The notes beneath the pieces were generated by a model, which saw only the letters and a list, made by a program, of their open reading frames with translations, did not search any database and was not told the DNA's origin. A program made the position numbers and the translations under genes. Shown here in pieces: positions 1 to 11,526 of a stretch of DNA of 64,000 nucleotides. This stretch comes from Rhizophagus irregularis. Taxonomy: Eukaryota; Glomeromycota; Glomeromycetes; Glomerales; Glomeraceae. Positions within the stretch are counted from its first letter, which is position 1. Every line of letters starts with the position of its first letter. The DNA is taken from contig NC_089448.1 in assembly GCF_026210795.1 (NCBI RefSeq), positions 2,480,001 to 2,544,000 on the forward strand, given 5' to 3'.

Positions 1-945
1 ATTCTTAAATAGAACAGTTCAATTTTCTTTATATATTATTTACAATTAAAGTAATTTATTTTAATTTTTTTGTGTTTGATTTAACAAAGCAAGTCCTAGA
101 ATGTAAGAGTAGTTAATATTATTGATCATTCTTAAAATGAAAGAACTTCGAAAAAAAAGAAAAACAATACCTAAATTGCTAAACCAGCCAAAGGAACCTA
201 AGCTGAACCAATTTTTAAAAGAAAAAAGACGACATGGTTAATACTTAACACCCAAAGAAAAGTCATCAAAAGAGTCTCTGGACTTACTAGATCATCTAAG
301 ACAAAACAAAGGTAGCCAAACTATTTTCAACAAAAAGAAAGGAATAGTTGAATTCATTCCTAAAAAAAAGAAAGGAGCGGTTAATGCCATCTCAGAAAGA
401 AAAAAAAAATAAAAGAAGCAAAAAACTTACCTAAGATCGTTCTAAGAAGTTCAAGCCTAACCCGTTCCTAGAAAGAAAAAATACCTAAGATCGTTAGACC
501 AAATCCATTCCTTAAAAAAAGAAAGAAGAATTGGTTAATTTCGTTCCAAGAAAAATCTCTGTCCTGACACTTAAATTCGCCCATGCCTTAAAAAAGTGAA
601 GAAAAACAAAAAAAAAAACACGAAATCTCTCCAATACTTACTCCAAGAAGCCTAAGCCGTCAAGCTGAAGAACCCATTCCTAAAAAGTAAGAAGGAACGG
701 TTAATGCCATTCCTAGAAAGAAAAAAAAAACTTAAAAAAAAAACAAAAACCTACCTAAAGTCATTCTAACCTAGCCGAAACTATTCCTAATAAAAAGAAA
801 GGAACAGTTAATTCTGTTTCTAGAAACTAGAAAAAAGGAAAACTTTCTATATATATACATGTCGTTACCGTTTCTAAAAATTAAAAGAGAACAGTTAATA
901 TCGTTCATAAAAAAAGAAATACCAAAAAAAAAAGAAAAATTTAAC
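1..945. repeat. Degenerate purine-rich minisatellite
   Basis: About six diverged copies of a unit reading roughly CCATTCCTAAAAAAAGAAAG followed by GAACRGTTAAT occur near 325, 360, 505, 665, 780 and 870. Spacing is uneven, about 35 to 170 bases. No long ORF and no recognisable protein was found on either strand. It is either a decayed tandem array or an old transposon tail. Confidence 0.5.
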
Positions 946-1044
946 CTCTAACGGTGGTATAAGCCGCTGTTCCCTAGTTGTTCCGTTACAAAAAAAAAAA
1001 AAGGTTTTAAAAAAAAAAAAAATTTTCTTAAAAACCTATTTAAG

Positions 1045-1190
1045 ACGATCGGATTTGACGGATGATCCGATTTCATCCGAGACGGATTGTCATCCGATCC
1101 GTCAATAAAATGCCCATCCGATCTATCTAATTTATCCGACGGATGACGGATATCCAAATTTGGAACGGATAATCAGTTGACGGATTGGAA
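1045..1190. repeat. Cluster of CGGAT/ATCCG palindromic motifs
   Basis: About fourteen copies of CGGAT or its complement ATCCG lie within roughly 145 bases, alternating in orientation so that short hairpins can form (for example GACGGATTGTCATCCG). The segment is much more GC- and CpG-rich than its surroundings. The local ORFs here are by-products of the repeat. It stops just before the LINE insertion at 1241. Confidence 0.6.
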
Positions 1191-1240
1191 CTCTAGATAC
1201 AACCAATACAAAGATCTGTAGTTGAATCTTCAAAGGTAAA

Positions 1241-2042
1241 GATATGATGATGGCTACCTTGTGGATGGACCGTAAACCATGTGAATTTTTAATGAAGTGC
1301 GGTACTAGCTCATTTAAAATCATTCAAACAAGTAAAGGAAGGAGGAAACTTGTGGCCTATTTTGAGAATTGGGAGACCACACTAAAGGCCTTAGATACGC
1401 CACAGTTTTTCGTACCTGATGGTAAGGAGTTGAAATGGTGTCGACACTCCATTCCTACCTTGAAGAAAGCACAACGTAAACTGAAGGCTAAAAATACACT
1501 GAATACGAAAAAGTCAGGTAAGTCTGACATGAATTTGGATAGTAATCAGCCTAAGAAGAAGGATAAACCTGCATTCTCGAACAAAGTCTCTAAAAATAAT
1601 AACCAGGAGTACCTGAATACTCAGAAGAAGGCAAAGAAATCCTCAAAGAAAAAGGGTAATAATAAAGATAACAAGGCAGTTTTAGCAGAAATTTTGACTT
1701 TATTACAGAAACTAGTTTAGCCTATGCTTTAATTAGCGGTTTTATGAATTTCAGAATTGTATTATTTTTAGGATAGAATATGTTTATGTGTCATACCACA
1801 ATTTCTTGGAAAGAGGACTTGTCCTCTCCAATTTTTTCCCCCTCCTTTTTTTTACCCAGTGTGTTCGCCTGGACTGTTATTGGATGTGGTAGTAGTGCAG
1901 GTCCTTTTTTTTTTCAAGAAGTTCGGGTTGGCTTCCAGCTTCTCTGGTTGTTGATGGTAGATTTCGTTTAGGTTGTACTATATAGTCATGCCTTTGTATA
2001 TTTCTCTGCCGGCTTCACATAAAATAAATAAATAAATAAATA
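1241..2042 (+). mobile_element. LINE-type retrotransposon fragment with target-site duplication
   Basis: The insertion is flanked by a perfect 16-bp direct repeat, AATCTTCAAAGGTAAA, at 1225-1240 and 2043-2058. It ends in an (AAAT)n tail at about 2021-2042. It carries one intact ORF (1244-1720) and a roughly 300-base 3' segment. A long variable duplication plus a simple-repeat tail is the signature of target-primed reverse transcription. No reverse transcriptase is present, so this is a truncated or non-autonomous copy. The perfect duplication suggests a recent insertion. Confidence 0.75.
1244..1720 (+). CDS. Lysine-rich ORF1-like protein of the LINE fragment
   Basis: This 158-residue ORF starts three bases inside the retroelement. 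The first ~90 residues are mixed alpha/beta, with a stretch (YFENWETTLKALDTP) that could be the end of an RRM-like fold. Residues ~75-150 are highly basic, rich in lysine, asparagine and serine, as expected for an RNA-binding ORF1 protein. There is no zinc knuckle and no RT or endonuclease motif. The element's 3' tail follows directly, so ORF2 is missing. The first exact codon of the parental ORF may have been lost by 5' truncation; ATG-ATG-ATG at 1244 is simply the first available start. Function as ORF1 is inferred from position and composition. Confidence 0.45.
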   Translation: MMMATLWMDRKPCEFLMKCGTSSFKIIQTSKGRRKLVAYFENWETTLKALDTPQFFVPDGKELKWCRHSIPTLKKAQRKLKAKNTLNTKKSGKSDMNLDSNQPKKKDKPAFSNKVSKNNNQEYLNTQKKAKKSSKKKGNNKDNKAVLAEILTLLQKLV

Positions 2043-2058
2043 AATCTTCAAAGGTAAA

Positions 2059-2904
2059 ATGATTTAGTTACTATTCGGATGAATTGCAGAATATTTACAC
2101 AAGAAACAATGAAGAAACTAATAATTTTACCTTTACTTTCTAGGTTCTGAGGTTCTGTAATATTATTCAGTTCAACCTGTTCTATATCTATATCATGAGA
2201 AAACAAAAGTTTGAATATTGCAAAAACAAAATCAGGTAGATTATCAGAAATACTATACACTATATACCCTTATTAGTATCGTTTTGGCATACTTGTCCTA
2301 ATTCTTTCTCTGAGTTTGTATGTTTTGAAATTAAAAAACGATATTGTATCCACATAAAGCATATAAATAAAGAACTTACATACCCTCATGAGGTATTATA
2401 AACGTAAATTCTTGAACATTCAATTCAGATACGTCTATCTTGTAATGATCCTTGTTAATTTTAGGGCAAAAAAAACTTGTACATAAAGCAATAAAACTTG
2501 AAGTAAAAAGGTGAGTGAAGCGAGCGAAATGTTATATCGTGAGAATGATGAGAAAGTTTTGGTGGCATAATGGTGTCATGGTGTAATATGTATAACAGTG
2601 CATAATATGTGTAACAATGACAATAATTACAATAATTATACACATTATCATGCGATTTGTGAAGCATAATTTTGGCTAAAATTAATGCTAATTCTAATAA
2701 TTACAAGATTTAGAGCAAAAAAAGTATAATTCTGGCCAGAATTAATGACATGATTGAAAATTTCCTTTTTTGGAAATTTGTACAATACTGGTGCTACCTA
2801 CTTCCCCAAATTTGATGGGAAAAATAATTTCCTTTTTTGGAATTTTGTGCAATGTCACGTGATAAATCCGAGGTTGTTACAAAAAAAGTGTATAATAGGA
2901 TGTT
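2059..2904. other. Non-coding AT-rich stretch with dispersed repeat fragments
   Basis: No convincing gene. At about 2500-2560 there is a short GTGAGTGAAGCGAGCGAAAT segment of simple composition. At about 2740-2860 there are two copies of a TTTCCTTTTTTGGAA motif with CTGGCCAGAATTA, a family that recurs at 4.4-4.6, 6.2-6.5, 12.1-12.2 and 63.4 kb. Confidence 0.5.
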
Positions 2905-3298
2905 ACAAATACATTTTTTCATTTATTATTTTTATTAATTATTATTTTATCTATAATCTATATATTTTTAATTATAAATTATAAAAATTAAAAATTGACA
3001 ATTTAATTTATATTAATTATTTATTTTTTTATTGATAATAAAAAAAAAAATGTTAATTTCGGTAAATTGACAATTAAATCAAATAATTTTAATAAACTGA
3101 AATTATATTTTATTAAGCAAATTTAAACCTATATTATTTAGAATTTTACTATAACTTATATTTTGAGTTTTAGCAAATTAGTGTAGATTTAAAATGTAAT
3201 AATTTGATTTTTAGCAAATTAGATCTATTTTAGCAGAAGTAAAAAGTGCTAAATTCATATAGATCAGTTATAAGTTATATATGATATGTCTGGGGTCC
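2905..3298. repeat. Dispersed repeat, copy 1 (relative of the 54.2-54.9 kb TIR element)
   Basis: This stretch aligns along about 350 bases, roughly 85-90% by eye, with 54542-54898. Shared strings include TTTTATTAAGCAAATTTAAA and AACCTATATTATTTAGAATT. Its right end (TCTGGGGTCCTA) corresponds to the right TIR of the complete copy (TTTGGGATCCTG). The left third of the element is absent here, so this is a truncated copy. It has no coding capacity. Confidence 0.7.
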
Positions 3299-4224
3299 TA
3301 AATTAATTATATTTATAATAATTTTATAAATTCTTTTTAAAAAATATTATATTTTAATAAAAATTTATTTTTTTAAGTAATTATTATAATTAAAAATCCA
3401 TGGAAATTTATGAAAAATCCATAGAAATACCATGAAATATTGAATTTTGGCATTCGCTTTTAATTTTAAATGTCTAAACTATTTTAATTTTGTTAAATAA
3501 TTAAATATTTCAGTTTTATTCAGCATCTCTATCCCAAAGACTTTATACTACTACTGCAGAAGAAACCTGAACTTGAACAAAAAAGAAAGTTAAAGTAAAA
3601 AAAAAAAAAATTAAAAAAAAGGTTAATTAAAAAAAATATTAGTATTCTACAAATACAAAGTTCCATTATAGTGTCCCATTCGCTCTGCCAAGACTGAACA
3701 GTTATTCCACAAAGTGAGTTTGCCAGTTTCATTACTATTCAAACCTTTCTTCAAATTCTTGAAAGTTTTATTTTTTTTCCAAAGGCTTGCTCTCCATATT
3801 TTTGTTATTTATAGTATTTAGTTCAACCCTATGAGCTGAGTTTTAGTTCTTCGGCCATTTTTTGACAATCAATTATAACTTTTAGATAGTTTATCTAATC
3901 CAAATATCTTCATATTCTTGCAAGTTAAACTTAATATTTGTGATTTTATCCAAATCAGCCCAATTTTCATAATATGTGATAAGCTTACAGGTACTTTTTT
4001 TCTGAATTACGTTAAATGCTTTACATATCAAATGTGAGATAGGTAATTGGAAAAATCTGAAGAATACAGTATCAAAGTAAAGCTCTAAATGCTCTGGATT
4101 GGTTCAAGTTGAGAAGTAAACTAGAACCAAACTGAAAAAATTAGTTTATTTCAGTCTAGTTCAGTTTATATTAGAAGGAATATCCAGGACCAGACTGGAC
4201 CAGTCAGTCCAGTCTTATAATAAA
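3299..4224. other. Non-coding AT-rich stretch
   Basis: No gene recognised. Poly-A/T runs dominate 3300-3400 and 3590-3640. At about 4180-4215 there is a GC-richer cluster of GGAC/CCAGTC motifs (AGACTGGACCAGTCAGTCCA) that resembles the cluster near 62.8 kb. Confidence 0.45.
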
Positions 4225-4890
4225 AAAATGTTTTTGCAATGTTTTTTTGTTAAGTTAATTAAAAAAATATTGCACAAACATTTTTTAATTAAATATACTT
4301 AAAAAAAACGGTTTGCAACATTTTTTTGTTAATCTATCTATATATTAAAAAACACTGCAATCATGCTACAAGTATGCTTTAGATTAACCATATAAATAAG
4401 TCATTTGAATTGTGTAACCCTACTCCTATTCATCGCCAATGTTACACAAAACCAAAAAAGGAAATTTTATTTCTGGCAAAAACCTGAAATTTTGAGTTAC
4501 GCAGGATTTCATAAAAGGAAATTGTCAGGTACACAAATTTCTAAAAAAGGAAATTCTTTGCAGATCTTTTAATTCTGGCCGGAATTACATATTAACTGTT
4601 GTCGTAGACAACAGGTGAATACTAGTTTAATTAAAAAAATATTGCACAAACATTTTTTTTAATTAAATATACTTGAAACTGAAAATATTTTGCAACGTTT
4701 TTCTTTAAACTAATTAAAAAAATATTGTACAAACATTTTTTTAATTAAATATACTTGAAAAAATGTTTCGCAACATTTTTCTTTAAACTAATTAAAAAAC
4801 ATTAAATATATCTGAAAACCGTTTGCGCAACATTTTAATTAACTTAATGAAAAATATTGCGAAACATTTTTTTAAGTAATTATAGTGCAA
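4225..4890. repeat. AT-rich tandem array with ATTGCACAAACATT units
   Basis: A unit of roughly 100-110 bases carrying AATTAAAAAAATATTG, CACAAACATTTTTTAATTAA and TTTGCAACATTTTT repeats about five times, with decay toward the right. The array is interrupted by the Helitron-like insertion at 4333-4625; removing it rejoins two array units almost exactly. No coding potential. Confidence 0.65.
4333..4625 (+). mobile_element. Small non-autonomous Helitron-like element
   Basis: The element begins TCTATCTATATATTA after an A and ends CTAG before a T. A perfect hairpin, CTGTTGTC-GTA-GACAACAG (4596-4614), sits seven bases before the CTAG. TC at the 5' end, a hairpin then CTRR at the 3' end, insertion between A and T, and no target duplication together match the Helitron definition. 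The 293-base body has no Rep/helicase gene. It carries copies of the AAAGGAAATT and TTCTGGCCGGAATTA motifs seen elsewhere in the window. The empty site can be read from the flanking tandem array. Confidence 0.75.
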
Positions 4891-5539
4891 GTAAATTATA
4901 CTTGACAAACATGTGATGATGTTTCAATTTTCTGGCACAAGTTTAATATCACATGATCAGACATTATCCAATAAAAAATGAGAATTTTTATATATTACAC
5001 TGTTTTGTACATAATATTTTATGTCAAAACGAAAAATTTATTCATTAAAACTCTTCATATTTGAATTACATGATATTGTAATATATAATGACATTTTTTC
5101 CTAGGTATCTTACTAACTTGTTGTTGTCATTTTGTTTTACGTGACATCAGTAAAGCCAGATCGAAATTTTCTCATTACATGCGATGATTTTCTCTTACGA
5201 ATCGAAGGTTTTCTTTTCTAAAACTAATTCTGAAATCCTGAAATTTTTCTGAAATCCTGAAACTTCTGATTGGTCTATTATAAAATCACATGACTTTATA
5301 AATTTGCTAAAATTTTATCTGTATTCTAATTCCATAATTCTAGCTCTGTAGTGATCTTTCTGATACGTGTAACTTCAGAAACCCAGAAAAATTCCATTTT
5401 TATAATAAATGAATAAATCAGAATTTTTGCTGTATTATGGAATAAAATGGAATTTTCATAAATTTTAATGATTTTATTCCAACATGTGATAATTAACCAA
5501 TCATAGATGTGGATTAGCGTATTTAACATCCCTTAAAAA

Positions 5540-7200
5540 ATGCCTCCAACTTCAACGATTACTGTTTTTTCGCATATACGAGAATTTTCTGAAGACTTTT
5601 TTGCAGATAATAGGAAACTTATGTGCCATTTTTGTGATCATAGTATTAATTTTTAAACAAAAAATACAATTACTGCTCATATTAAAGATGTTAGCCGTAA
5701 TTGATTGGCCGATGCCGTAATATTACAGCATATAGCATTACAGTTATGACACTTTTCGTAATACTGTAATTAGGCCGTAATGCTGTAATTGGGTTGTAAT
5801 GCTGTAATTAGGTCGCAATGCTATAATTAGGCTGTAATGTCGTAATTTTTAATGAATTATAAAAGTAAATTACAATAGTTTATATGTCGTGTAATTTTAA
5901 TTTTTAGGGGTACATAAGACGCGTTGCGTTTTTTTTTGTATTTTGTATACACGTTCGTGTAAAGAAAAAAATTATATAATGAACTAAAATCCCTAGGGGT
6001 GGGTGGTCAGGGGGTGGAAGGTGGGAAATATTAAGTTTTTTTCAAAAAATTTATATTAAATTAGCATAATATCTTTAATAATTAGATGATTTTATGCATA
6101 ATTTACATATAAACTTTTTTACAAAAAAAAAAATTATTATTATTATTATTTTTGATATTATTTACCCCTTAAAATTGAAATTACACGGTCACATATTTCC
6201 TAAAATCCGAAATCCGAAATCCGAAATATAATTCCGGCCGAAATTAACGTAATTTCACTTAAACATGTAATTTCAGCCGAAAATCATAATTCAGCCAAAA
6301 CGGGAATGCAGATCTTTCCTTTTTTGGCGATAGCCGTTCCACAAAAATTGATTTTAGTGGGAACGACACTGGAATTTTGTGTAACAACACTTTCCTTTTT
6401 AGGATATTTGTTAATTTCTGCTAAAATTAAGTGCATAATTCTGGCCGAAATTACATACGTAATTTCGGAATTACGGCATTACGGATTAGTTACGGCATTA
6501 AGACCTAATTACAGTATTACGACCTAATTATGGCATTACAACCTAATTACAGCATTACAACTTTTGCTTTTTAATGTAGATAGGTTGCAACCTATTACAT
6601 ACGACACTGTGTCTTAATATTACAGTTATGGCTAACATCTTTAGCTCATATAGGTTCTAAAACACATATTTGTAATAAAAATGAGAAAAAAGAACAACAA
6701 ATAAAAAAAGACAACTAACTATTCAAACTATCCTTAATGCATCTGAATTAAAAAAACTGCTGTAAATAATTTAGTAGATGCATTTGTAACAGCTGATATT
6801 CCATTAGAAAAAATAGATAAACTTCAAATTAGTTGTGTGAAAATTGTAATGAAAGAGACTTTGTTCCAAAATCAGATACTTTACATTAAGATTATTTACC
6901 AAAATTATTTGAAGATCATGTTAATCAACTCAAAAAATATTTTTGTAGCAGACAAGTTTCAATTATTATAGATGAAACTACAGATAGTAAAGCACAAAGT
7001 ATAGTTAATATACTTTTTAGCTATAATGGTATAACAAAATTAGTTCAATGGGAAATTTCTTTTGATCTATCACAACTAATTGCATCAGACTTTGTAGCAT
7101 ATACTGTATGAAGAAATGCTATTGTGATGTATTAAAACTACTCATGCCGCAACTAGTCCATCTGCCTTGTTTAGCACACATATTAAACCTTATTGGGTTA
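5540..7200 (+). pseudogene. hAT-family transposase pseudogene, split by another element
   Basis: From ATG 5540 the translation has a BED-type zinc-finger start (REFSEDFFADNRKLMCHFCD) and then meets a stop. After the 961-bp insertion the hAT-like reading resumes at 6644. It shows a typical hAT core at about 6955-7025 (VSIIIDETTDSKAQSIVNIL, with the DETTD block). A second core block follows at about 7145-7200 (VHLPCLAHILNLIG). Several frameshifts and stops separate these blocks, and the C-terminal dimerisation domain was not found. The gene is dead both by point decay and by insertion. The family assignment rests on the BED finger plus these two blocks. Confidence 0.8.
5683..6643. mobile_element. 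961-bp TIR DNA transposon inside the hAT pseudogene
   Basis: The ends are inverted repeats, TAAAGATGTTAGCC followed by G/A-TAA, at 5683-5700 and 6626-6643. They are flanked by the 8-bp direct repeat GCTCATAT (5675-5682 and 6644-6651), the size made by hAT transposases. Just inside each end is an array of about four to five 19-base units (YCGTAATGCTGTAATTAGG type), facing inward from both sides. These are probably transposase-binding sites. No transposase is encoded, so the element is non-autonomous. Its centre (about 6190-6460) holds GGCCGAAATTA and CCTTTTTTGG repeat fragments, perhaps a further nested insertion. Confidence 0.8.
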
Positions 7201-7756
7201 GTATATTTTTTATTTAATATAAATTAATCCTTTATTTAAATATATATATTAAATGTATTTATATATATGATTATTTAGGATAAATAAAACAAATAAAACT
7301 AAGAATTGTATTTAATTTTTATTATATATAGTGATATCGAATGTGTGTTACTGTTAGTTATTTATACTTTATACCGAAGTTTTGGTTTTTTTTACTAATT
7401 TTGTGATTTGTAATAAACAGCTTTTATTCCAAATTAGGCTAATTTGAATTAAGTAAATAATTATTTGCATACTATTTGAATATACAGTTTTGTTAATCAG
7501 GAATGTGCAAACCAGTAAAAAACGACTATAAATTAAAAATCTCGTCAATGAACCTGTTCAAGCTTTTAAAATGTATAAAATATAAAATATTTAATGATTA
7601 TCCCATGAGCAATGATGTCATTGCGCCTTTTATTGCATAAGTTAAAGATGTCTGAGACAAAGGTTGCTTAAAACTTATTCCTTTCAGTTTGTTTAACTAG
7701 CGTAAAGATCGTAGCTGTCCTTTATAAACTATTCACCAAAAAAGTTTAAATATAAT
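7201..7756. other. AT-rich spacer upstream of YPD1
   Basis: No coding potential beyond the end of the hAT remnant. It presumably contains the YPD1 promoter, but no clear core element can be singled out. Confidence 0.4.
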
Positions 7757-8580
7757 ATGCCTTCCACTCCAAGTCCAACGCCGCATTCTGTACGTTCTAA
7801 TGTACGATCTTATTCACATTTTGTCTGCAATGATCTATCTAATAATACGCCGCTATTATTTTTTCTAAGGACGAAGAAAGAGTACCTTCCCCAAATTCAG
7901 ATCTTATTGATCACGAAACATTTGACCAGCTACTGGAGATGGACGACGACGACGACCACGATTTTTCCAAATCTATAGTCTGGAATTATTTCGAACAGGC
8001 AGAAACAACGTTTGGTAGTATGGATAAAGCACTGTGAGTAGTAGTTATTTTATTTAAATCTTGAATAAATTAAATAATTAAATCAAGAAATGGTCTAAAC
8101 CTTTCTCGATTCCAAGTTGAATTTAAATGGAATGAATCAGATATCGATTTTCTGGATCTCGTTTTTAATATTGATTGGTGAAAAAATGCTGCAATTCTTT
8201 GTATCAAGTTCTGTAGATTTATCTAGATCGTTTGAGAATGACGAGTTATTTATAAATTTATTTATAAATATAAAACTTTATATCTAATATTTCTATATTT
8301 TATATTTTAATTTCATAGGGAAGTTCGAGACCTTGATGAATTGTCTAAATTAGGGCATTTTTTAAAAGGTAGCTCCGCTGCTATTGGATTAACTAAGGTA
8401 AAAGCATCATGTGAAAAAATGCAGCATTTTGGAAATATGAAAGATGAAACAGGAACAAATACTATTTCTGAGGATGATGCCATTACAAAGATTTCGACCT
8501 TATTGGAAAAGGTGAAAGATGAATATAAAGAGGCAGAAACATATCTGAAGAATTTCTATAAAGAAAGAGATGATTCATGA
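7757..8580 (+). CDS. YPD1: Ypd1-like histidine phosphotransfer protein
   Basis: This is the small phosphorelay intermediate that carries phosphate from a hybrid histidine kinase to response regulators of the Ssk1/Skn7 type, upstream of the osmotic-stress MAPK pathway. It acts in cytosol and nucleus. Three exons give a 152-residue product: 7757-7789, 7870-8033 and 8319-8580. Splice sites are GTACGT..AAG, GTGAGT..TAG, and the reading frame joins at both. The phosphorylated histidine is His79 in GHFLKGSSAAIGL, the classic HPt motif; an acidic stretch precedes the first HPt helix. Length matches fungal Ypd1 (about 150-170). The first exon encodes only 11 Ser/Pro/Thr-rich residues, so the exact start is the weakest part of the model. 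Confidence 0.88.
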
Positions 8581-9123
8581 ATATCTGCAATTATTTAGAT
8601 GTTATTCTGACAGAAAAAATTTTTGGTTTATTTATAATTTATGTATTCATTTTTTATCTTATTTTATTTTTGATCGTTTCATAGCGAAATAATTGTCAAA
8701 ATTTTTACCATAACACAAATAATACAAGTAAGGAATTCATTATATATATAAATACAAAATTTTTATTTGTTTTAACATAATTTCATAAGAAATAAATTAA
8801 TTGAGATAAGATGATTAAGCAGAATGGATAATAGAGATAAAATCTACAAATAACTATAAATAGCACACGGGTGTAATATCCTGTGTAAAATTAGTCTTTC
8901 TAAATTAGTTAGATTAGCGTTTTTAAAAACAATGAACCATTTTCTGCTTACAGTAATTTTCCTTTAATTAACCGAAATGATGATCAAACTTGCATCAGTT
9001 TCGTGAAACTCGTGTTTATTTTCTATTAAAATAAAAATAGTTATTTCTATTATTAATTCCTAAAAAAAATAACAGTTTTTCTTTTCCTCTGGAAAGAATC
9101 GTGTAAATTATGCTTTGATAAGG
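8581..9123. other. Intergenic AT-rich spacer
   Basis: Holds the YPD1 3' region and the upstream region of the TMEM41-like gene. No other feature is visible. Confidence 0.4.
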
Positions 9124-10171
9124 ATGTTCACAAAAATGTATGTTCCAATAATGCGAGAATTTCAAAACCCTTACCTATTGCCGCATAATGGTTCAGTTAT
9201 TAAAATGTTGGTTGACTCAGGGTTTAATGACACAAAAAAATACAAGTCTGATTATAAAACAAGCACGGTAGTTGTTAATTTTGTTCCACGCATGTTTTTA
9301 CTTTTTGGTTGCTGGTTTATATCGCTTTTAGGAGTTGTCTCCTTAGTCAGAACTATTCCAGATTTATCTCTTCCCACTTCAATTGAAGCAGTAAAAAAGC
9401 AAGCTATAATATTAGAAGATTATTCCAATGGAACTTGGGAAGGATATGTACACATAGTTACCGTTTTTTCAATAATTTATATCTGGAAACAAGCATTCTC
9501 CATACCCGGAGCGATTTTCTTGGTAAGAAATTATTAATTTTAAAAAAGATTTTATTTTGTTTCATATTGAAAATTTTATTTATCATTTTTAAATCAGAAC
9601 ATTTTGGCAGGCGCTTTATATAGACCGTTAATTGCTACTATACTGACTTCTATGCTTACTGCTATAGGAGCTTTATGTGCATATTTATTGAGCAAATTTA
9701 TTGGACGGCCAATCATGGATCAATATTTATCTGATAAATTAAACTTTCTAAGAAAACAAGTTGATGATCATAGAGATGGGTTGTTCTTTTATCTGTTATT
9801 TATTCGAATGTTCCCTTTATCTCCTTGGTGGTAAGTCACATTTAATACAAATTTCACTCTAAATTCATGCATCATTATCTAATTTAATTTTATATTTTAG
9901 GCTTCTCAATTTAGCGGCACCGCTTTTATATATTCCAGTCAGAACATTTTTCATTTCATTGTTTTTTGGATCAATTCCATATAATCTTGCTTGTTGTCAG
10001 GCTGGTGACATTTTATCAGAGCTTACTTCAACCGCGGATATATGGCAACCAATTTTACTCTTAAAAATGATGATGGTATCGTTATTAAGTTTGATACCTC
10101 CTTTATATGGTAAAAAATTAAAGGAATGGACAGAATTACGTACCAAAACAAATCATGATATTATTGTATAA
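9124..10171 (+). CDS. TMEM41/VTT-domain membrane protein
   Basis: This is an ER membrane protein of the TMEM41A/B (VTT, SNARE-associated Golgi) family, whose characterised members are lipid scramblases acting in autophagosome and lipoprotein formation. Three exons (9124-9522, 9598-9830, 9901-10171) give 300 residues, with GT-AG sites and matching phases. A first hydrophobic helix lies at about residues 55-75. The VTT core follows: KQAFSIPGAIFL, NILAGALY, then FPLSPWWLLNLAAP and IPYNLACCQAGDILSEL. The F(P)-G, AGALYG-like and SxPxW/N(L)A motifs are diagnostic of this family. The start was set at ATG 9124 because the upstream codons lack an in-frame ATG. Confidence 0.87.
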
Positions 10172-11231
10172 ACATTTAAAAAGAACGCATTTATTCTTGG
10201 GTTTCCAAGTCGTTGGCTATGTTTTTGATTTGTATAATAGGTTTTTTTTAATCATTTTTAGTATTTGTACATTATCCTACAATCTTTCTTTTTTTCAAAA
10301 ATAATATAATACCTAGAATTTTTTTTCGTAATCTAGAACACACAGTTGTAAATTTATCAACGAAGATCGTTGATTTCTTAATATAATTCGCAGTTATTAA
10401 AATCTACTATATTGATCGTAATGTCTTGCATTCATTCCGACAAGTTAAAACTTGATCACCAACTATGAAGATTGATCTACAATTGTTAAATTTATTCTTT
10501 TTAATGTAAATAAAATAAATAGGAATTTTAATAATTCTTTAAAATCCCTTGTTAAATTTAGTCATTATGATGACGATGACTTCTATAATTAAGTAAATGC
10601 AATTTAAAAATGCCATCTAATTATCAAATGCTTTTTTAACTGAAGCAAATACCAGAAAAATAAGATAAAGTTTCCTTTTTCTTCCAACTATAAATAAAAA
10701 AACTCCATGCAATTATAGTATTGATTAAATTTAGCATGTTTTATATATAAATATATAATTTATTTAATTGTTTAAAAATCATTATCAACTCTCTTTATAG
10801 ATACATATTTGGAATAGTCTATATTAGATAATTATAAAGAAATATAATTACACAAATTCTAATAAAAAATGTTCAGAATCCTATTTTTATAATATATATA
10901 AATTAATATAATTTGATTAGAATTATATTTAAGTTAATATGATAAAGGTCTTTATATATTTTAGGAATATTTGTTAATATAATGGAAAAATCTGGTATAA
11001 CTAGGAAAATTTTGGTATATTATAGTACTTATATATTAAAAGTATAATTTTACATTTTGGTTAAATAAAATTGATTTTTTTTATTAATTGAAAGTTATTT
11101 ATAAATGTAAGTATAGTACTTATAAAATTTTCATAATAGTACTACTGACTTTAAAATTTTTTTTTATTATTAACTTTTTAAAATATTTAAATACAATTTT
11201 TTAAAAATATTTTTTAAACTCATTTCATATA
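10172..11231. other. AT-rich spacer, no gene seen
   Basis: Only stop-rich AT sequence on both strands. No structured repeat was recognised before the transposon nest at 11232. Confidence 0.4.
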
Positions 11232-11526
11232 CAGTCAACTTTCTTTATAGTCACACATTTGGGACAAGCCATTTTCCGTGATTATAAAGAAGTGTAACTA
11301 TATAAAACATATATAAAATTTAAATTTTTAATACATTTTATTATACTTTATTAAAAAATATATGTTAAATCAGCAACCAGTAATTGTAGAAAGATGCAAC
11401 ACAGCTTGTTAGAATCATTTCATTGAGATGAATTGAATGGTAGTAGTTTCATCTTTCTACGATCACTGGCTGATAAGATATTTAGCAAAACGTCAAAAAT
11501 TGGTATTTTAATATTTCTTAATTTAA

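Noticed and set aside
948-1157. 69-codon minus-strand ORF
   Set aside because: Produced by the CGGAT/ATCCG repeat cluster and a poly-A tract; no protein-like features.
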